From assembly GCA_019246335.1 (NCBI GenBank), contig JAFAQQ010000117.1:1-32013 (forward strand): a stretch of 32,013 bases of DNA, given 5' to 3'. Made by a program: the position numbers and the translations under genes. The notes under the pieces are model-generated. The model saw only the letters and a list, made by a program, of their open reading frames with translations. It did no database searches and had not been told where the DNA came from. Of this stretch, positions 31,899 to 32,013 are shown one piece after another; position 1 is the first letter of the stretch, and the number at the start of each line of letters is the position of its first letter. The stretch is from Actinomycetota bacterium. GTDB lineage: Bacteria; Actinomycetota; Thermoleophilia; Solirubrobacterales; Thermoleophilaceae.

Positions 31899-32013
31899 GT
31901 GTACGTCAGCGGGGTTGCGATGCGGCACTTCCGCAACTACGAGCGCGCGGAGCTCGAGCTGGGTGAGGGCCTCAACGTCCTGCACGGGCCCAACGGCGCG
32001 GGCAAGACGAACC
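31899..32013 (+). CDS. recF: DNA replication/repair protein RecF (3' end outside window)
   Basis: The first 38 codons read VYVSGVAMRHFRNYERAEL, then GLNVLHGPNGAGKTN, the RecF N-terminus with its Walker A (GPNGAGKTN) at the usual position. RecF is an SMC-like ATPase that loads RecA at gaps. GTG 31899 fits the family start and has GAGG about 13 bases before it; ATG 31920 is an internal alternative. The gene is cut by the window edge. It belongs to the dnaA-dnaN-recF order. Confidence 0.93.
   Translation, partial: MYVSGVAMRHFRNYERAELELGEGLNVLHGPNGAGKTN

Overview
This is high-GC bacterial chromosome. The right end carries the classic replication-origin cluster: rpmH, rnpA, yidD, yidC, jag, rsmG, parA and parB run leftward, and dnaA, dnaN and recF run rightward from the same divergence point. 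GC-rich codon use, frequent GTG starts, the actinobacterial style of RsmG, a single-polypeptide UvrD-type helicase/nuclease, a DUF445/DUF4393 pair and several secreted envelope enzymes suggest a deep-branching actinobacterium, most likely class Thermoleophilia (Solirubrobacterales or Gaiellales type). That placement is inferred from gene content and protein style, not from a marker tree.

Layout. 1-7678 is an envelope/secretion block: a ceramidase-like secreted protein cut by the left edge, two convergent serine hydrolases of the beta-lactamase/transpeptidase-like fold, an arylsulfotransferase-family protein and a NodB-type polysaccharide deacetylase. 7690-9346 holds a GNAT acetyltransferase, a PAC2-family protein and a 70-residue unknown protein. 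9456-13734 is a divergent DNA-transaction pair: a large UvrD-like helicase with a C-terminal PD-(D/E)XK/Fe-S nuclease, and a eukaryote-type topoisomerase IB. 13787-15547 encodes a HAD hydrolase and an SDR-type epimerase. 15548-15947 is a gene-free stretch rich in perfect hairpins. 15948-19967 is a leftward group: DUF445 membrane protein, DUF4393 protein, then an epimerase fused through a membrane segment to a degenerate deacetylase-like domain. 20049-24013 has small accessory genes (membrane peptide, SnoaL-like, cupin) and a divergent pair of polytopic membrane proteins, one of the PIG-V mannosyltransferase family. A tRNA-Ile(GAT) gene at 24051-24124 separates this from the origin cluster (24195-32013).

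How the genes work together. The origin cluster supplies replication initiation (DnaA), the sliding clamp (DnaN), recombination (RecF), origin segregation (ParA/ParB with one near-perfect parS at 26715-26730), RNA processing (RnpA), rRNA methylation (RsmG) and membrane protein insertion (YidC/YidD, with Jag/KhpB). The parS core coincides with the only usable in-frame start codon of rsmG. No cluster of consensus DnaA boxes is visible, and DnaA carries Asn where a base-contacting Asp is usual.

I found no CRISPR array, insertion sequence, prophage or plainly novel defence system. The best candidates for undescribed biology are the structured 400-base intergenic region, the epimerase/pseudo-deacetylase fusion, the parS/rsmG start overlap, the DnaA/oriC divergence and the rnpA frame that stays open across rpmH.
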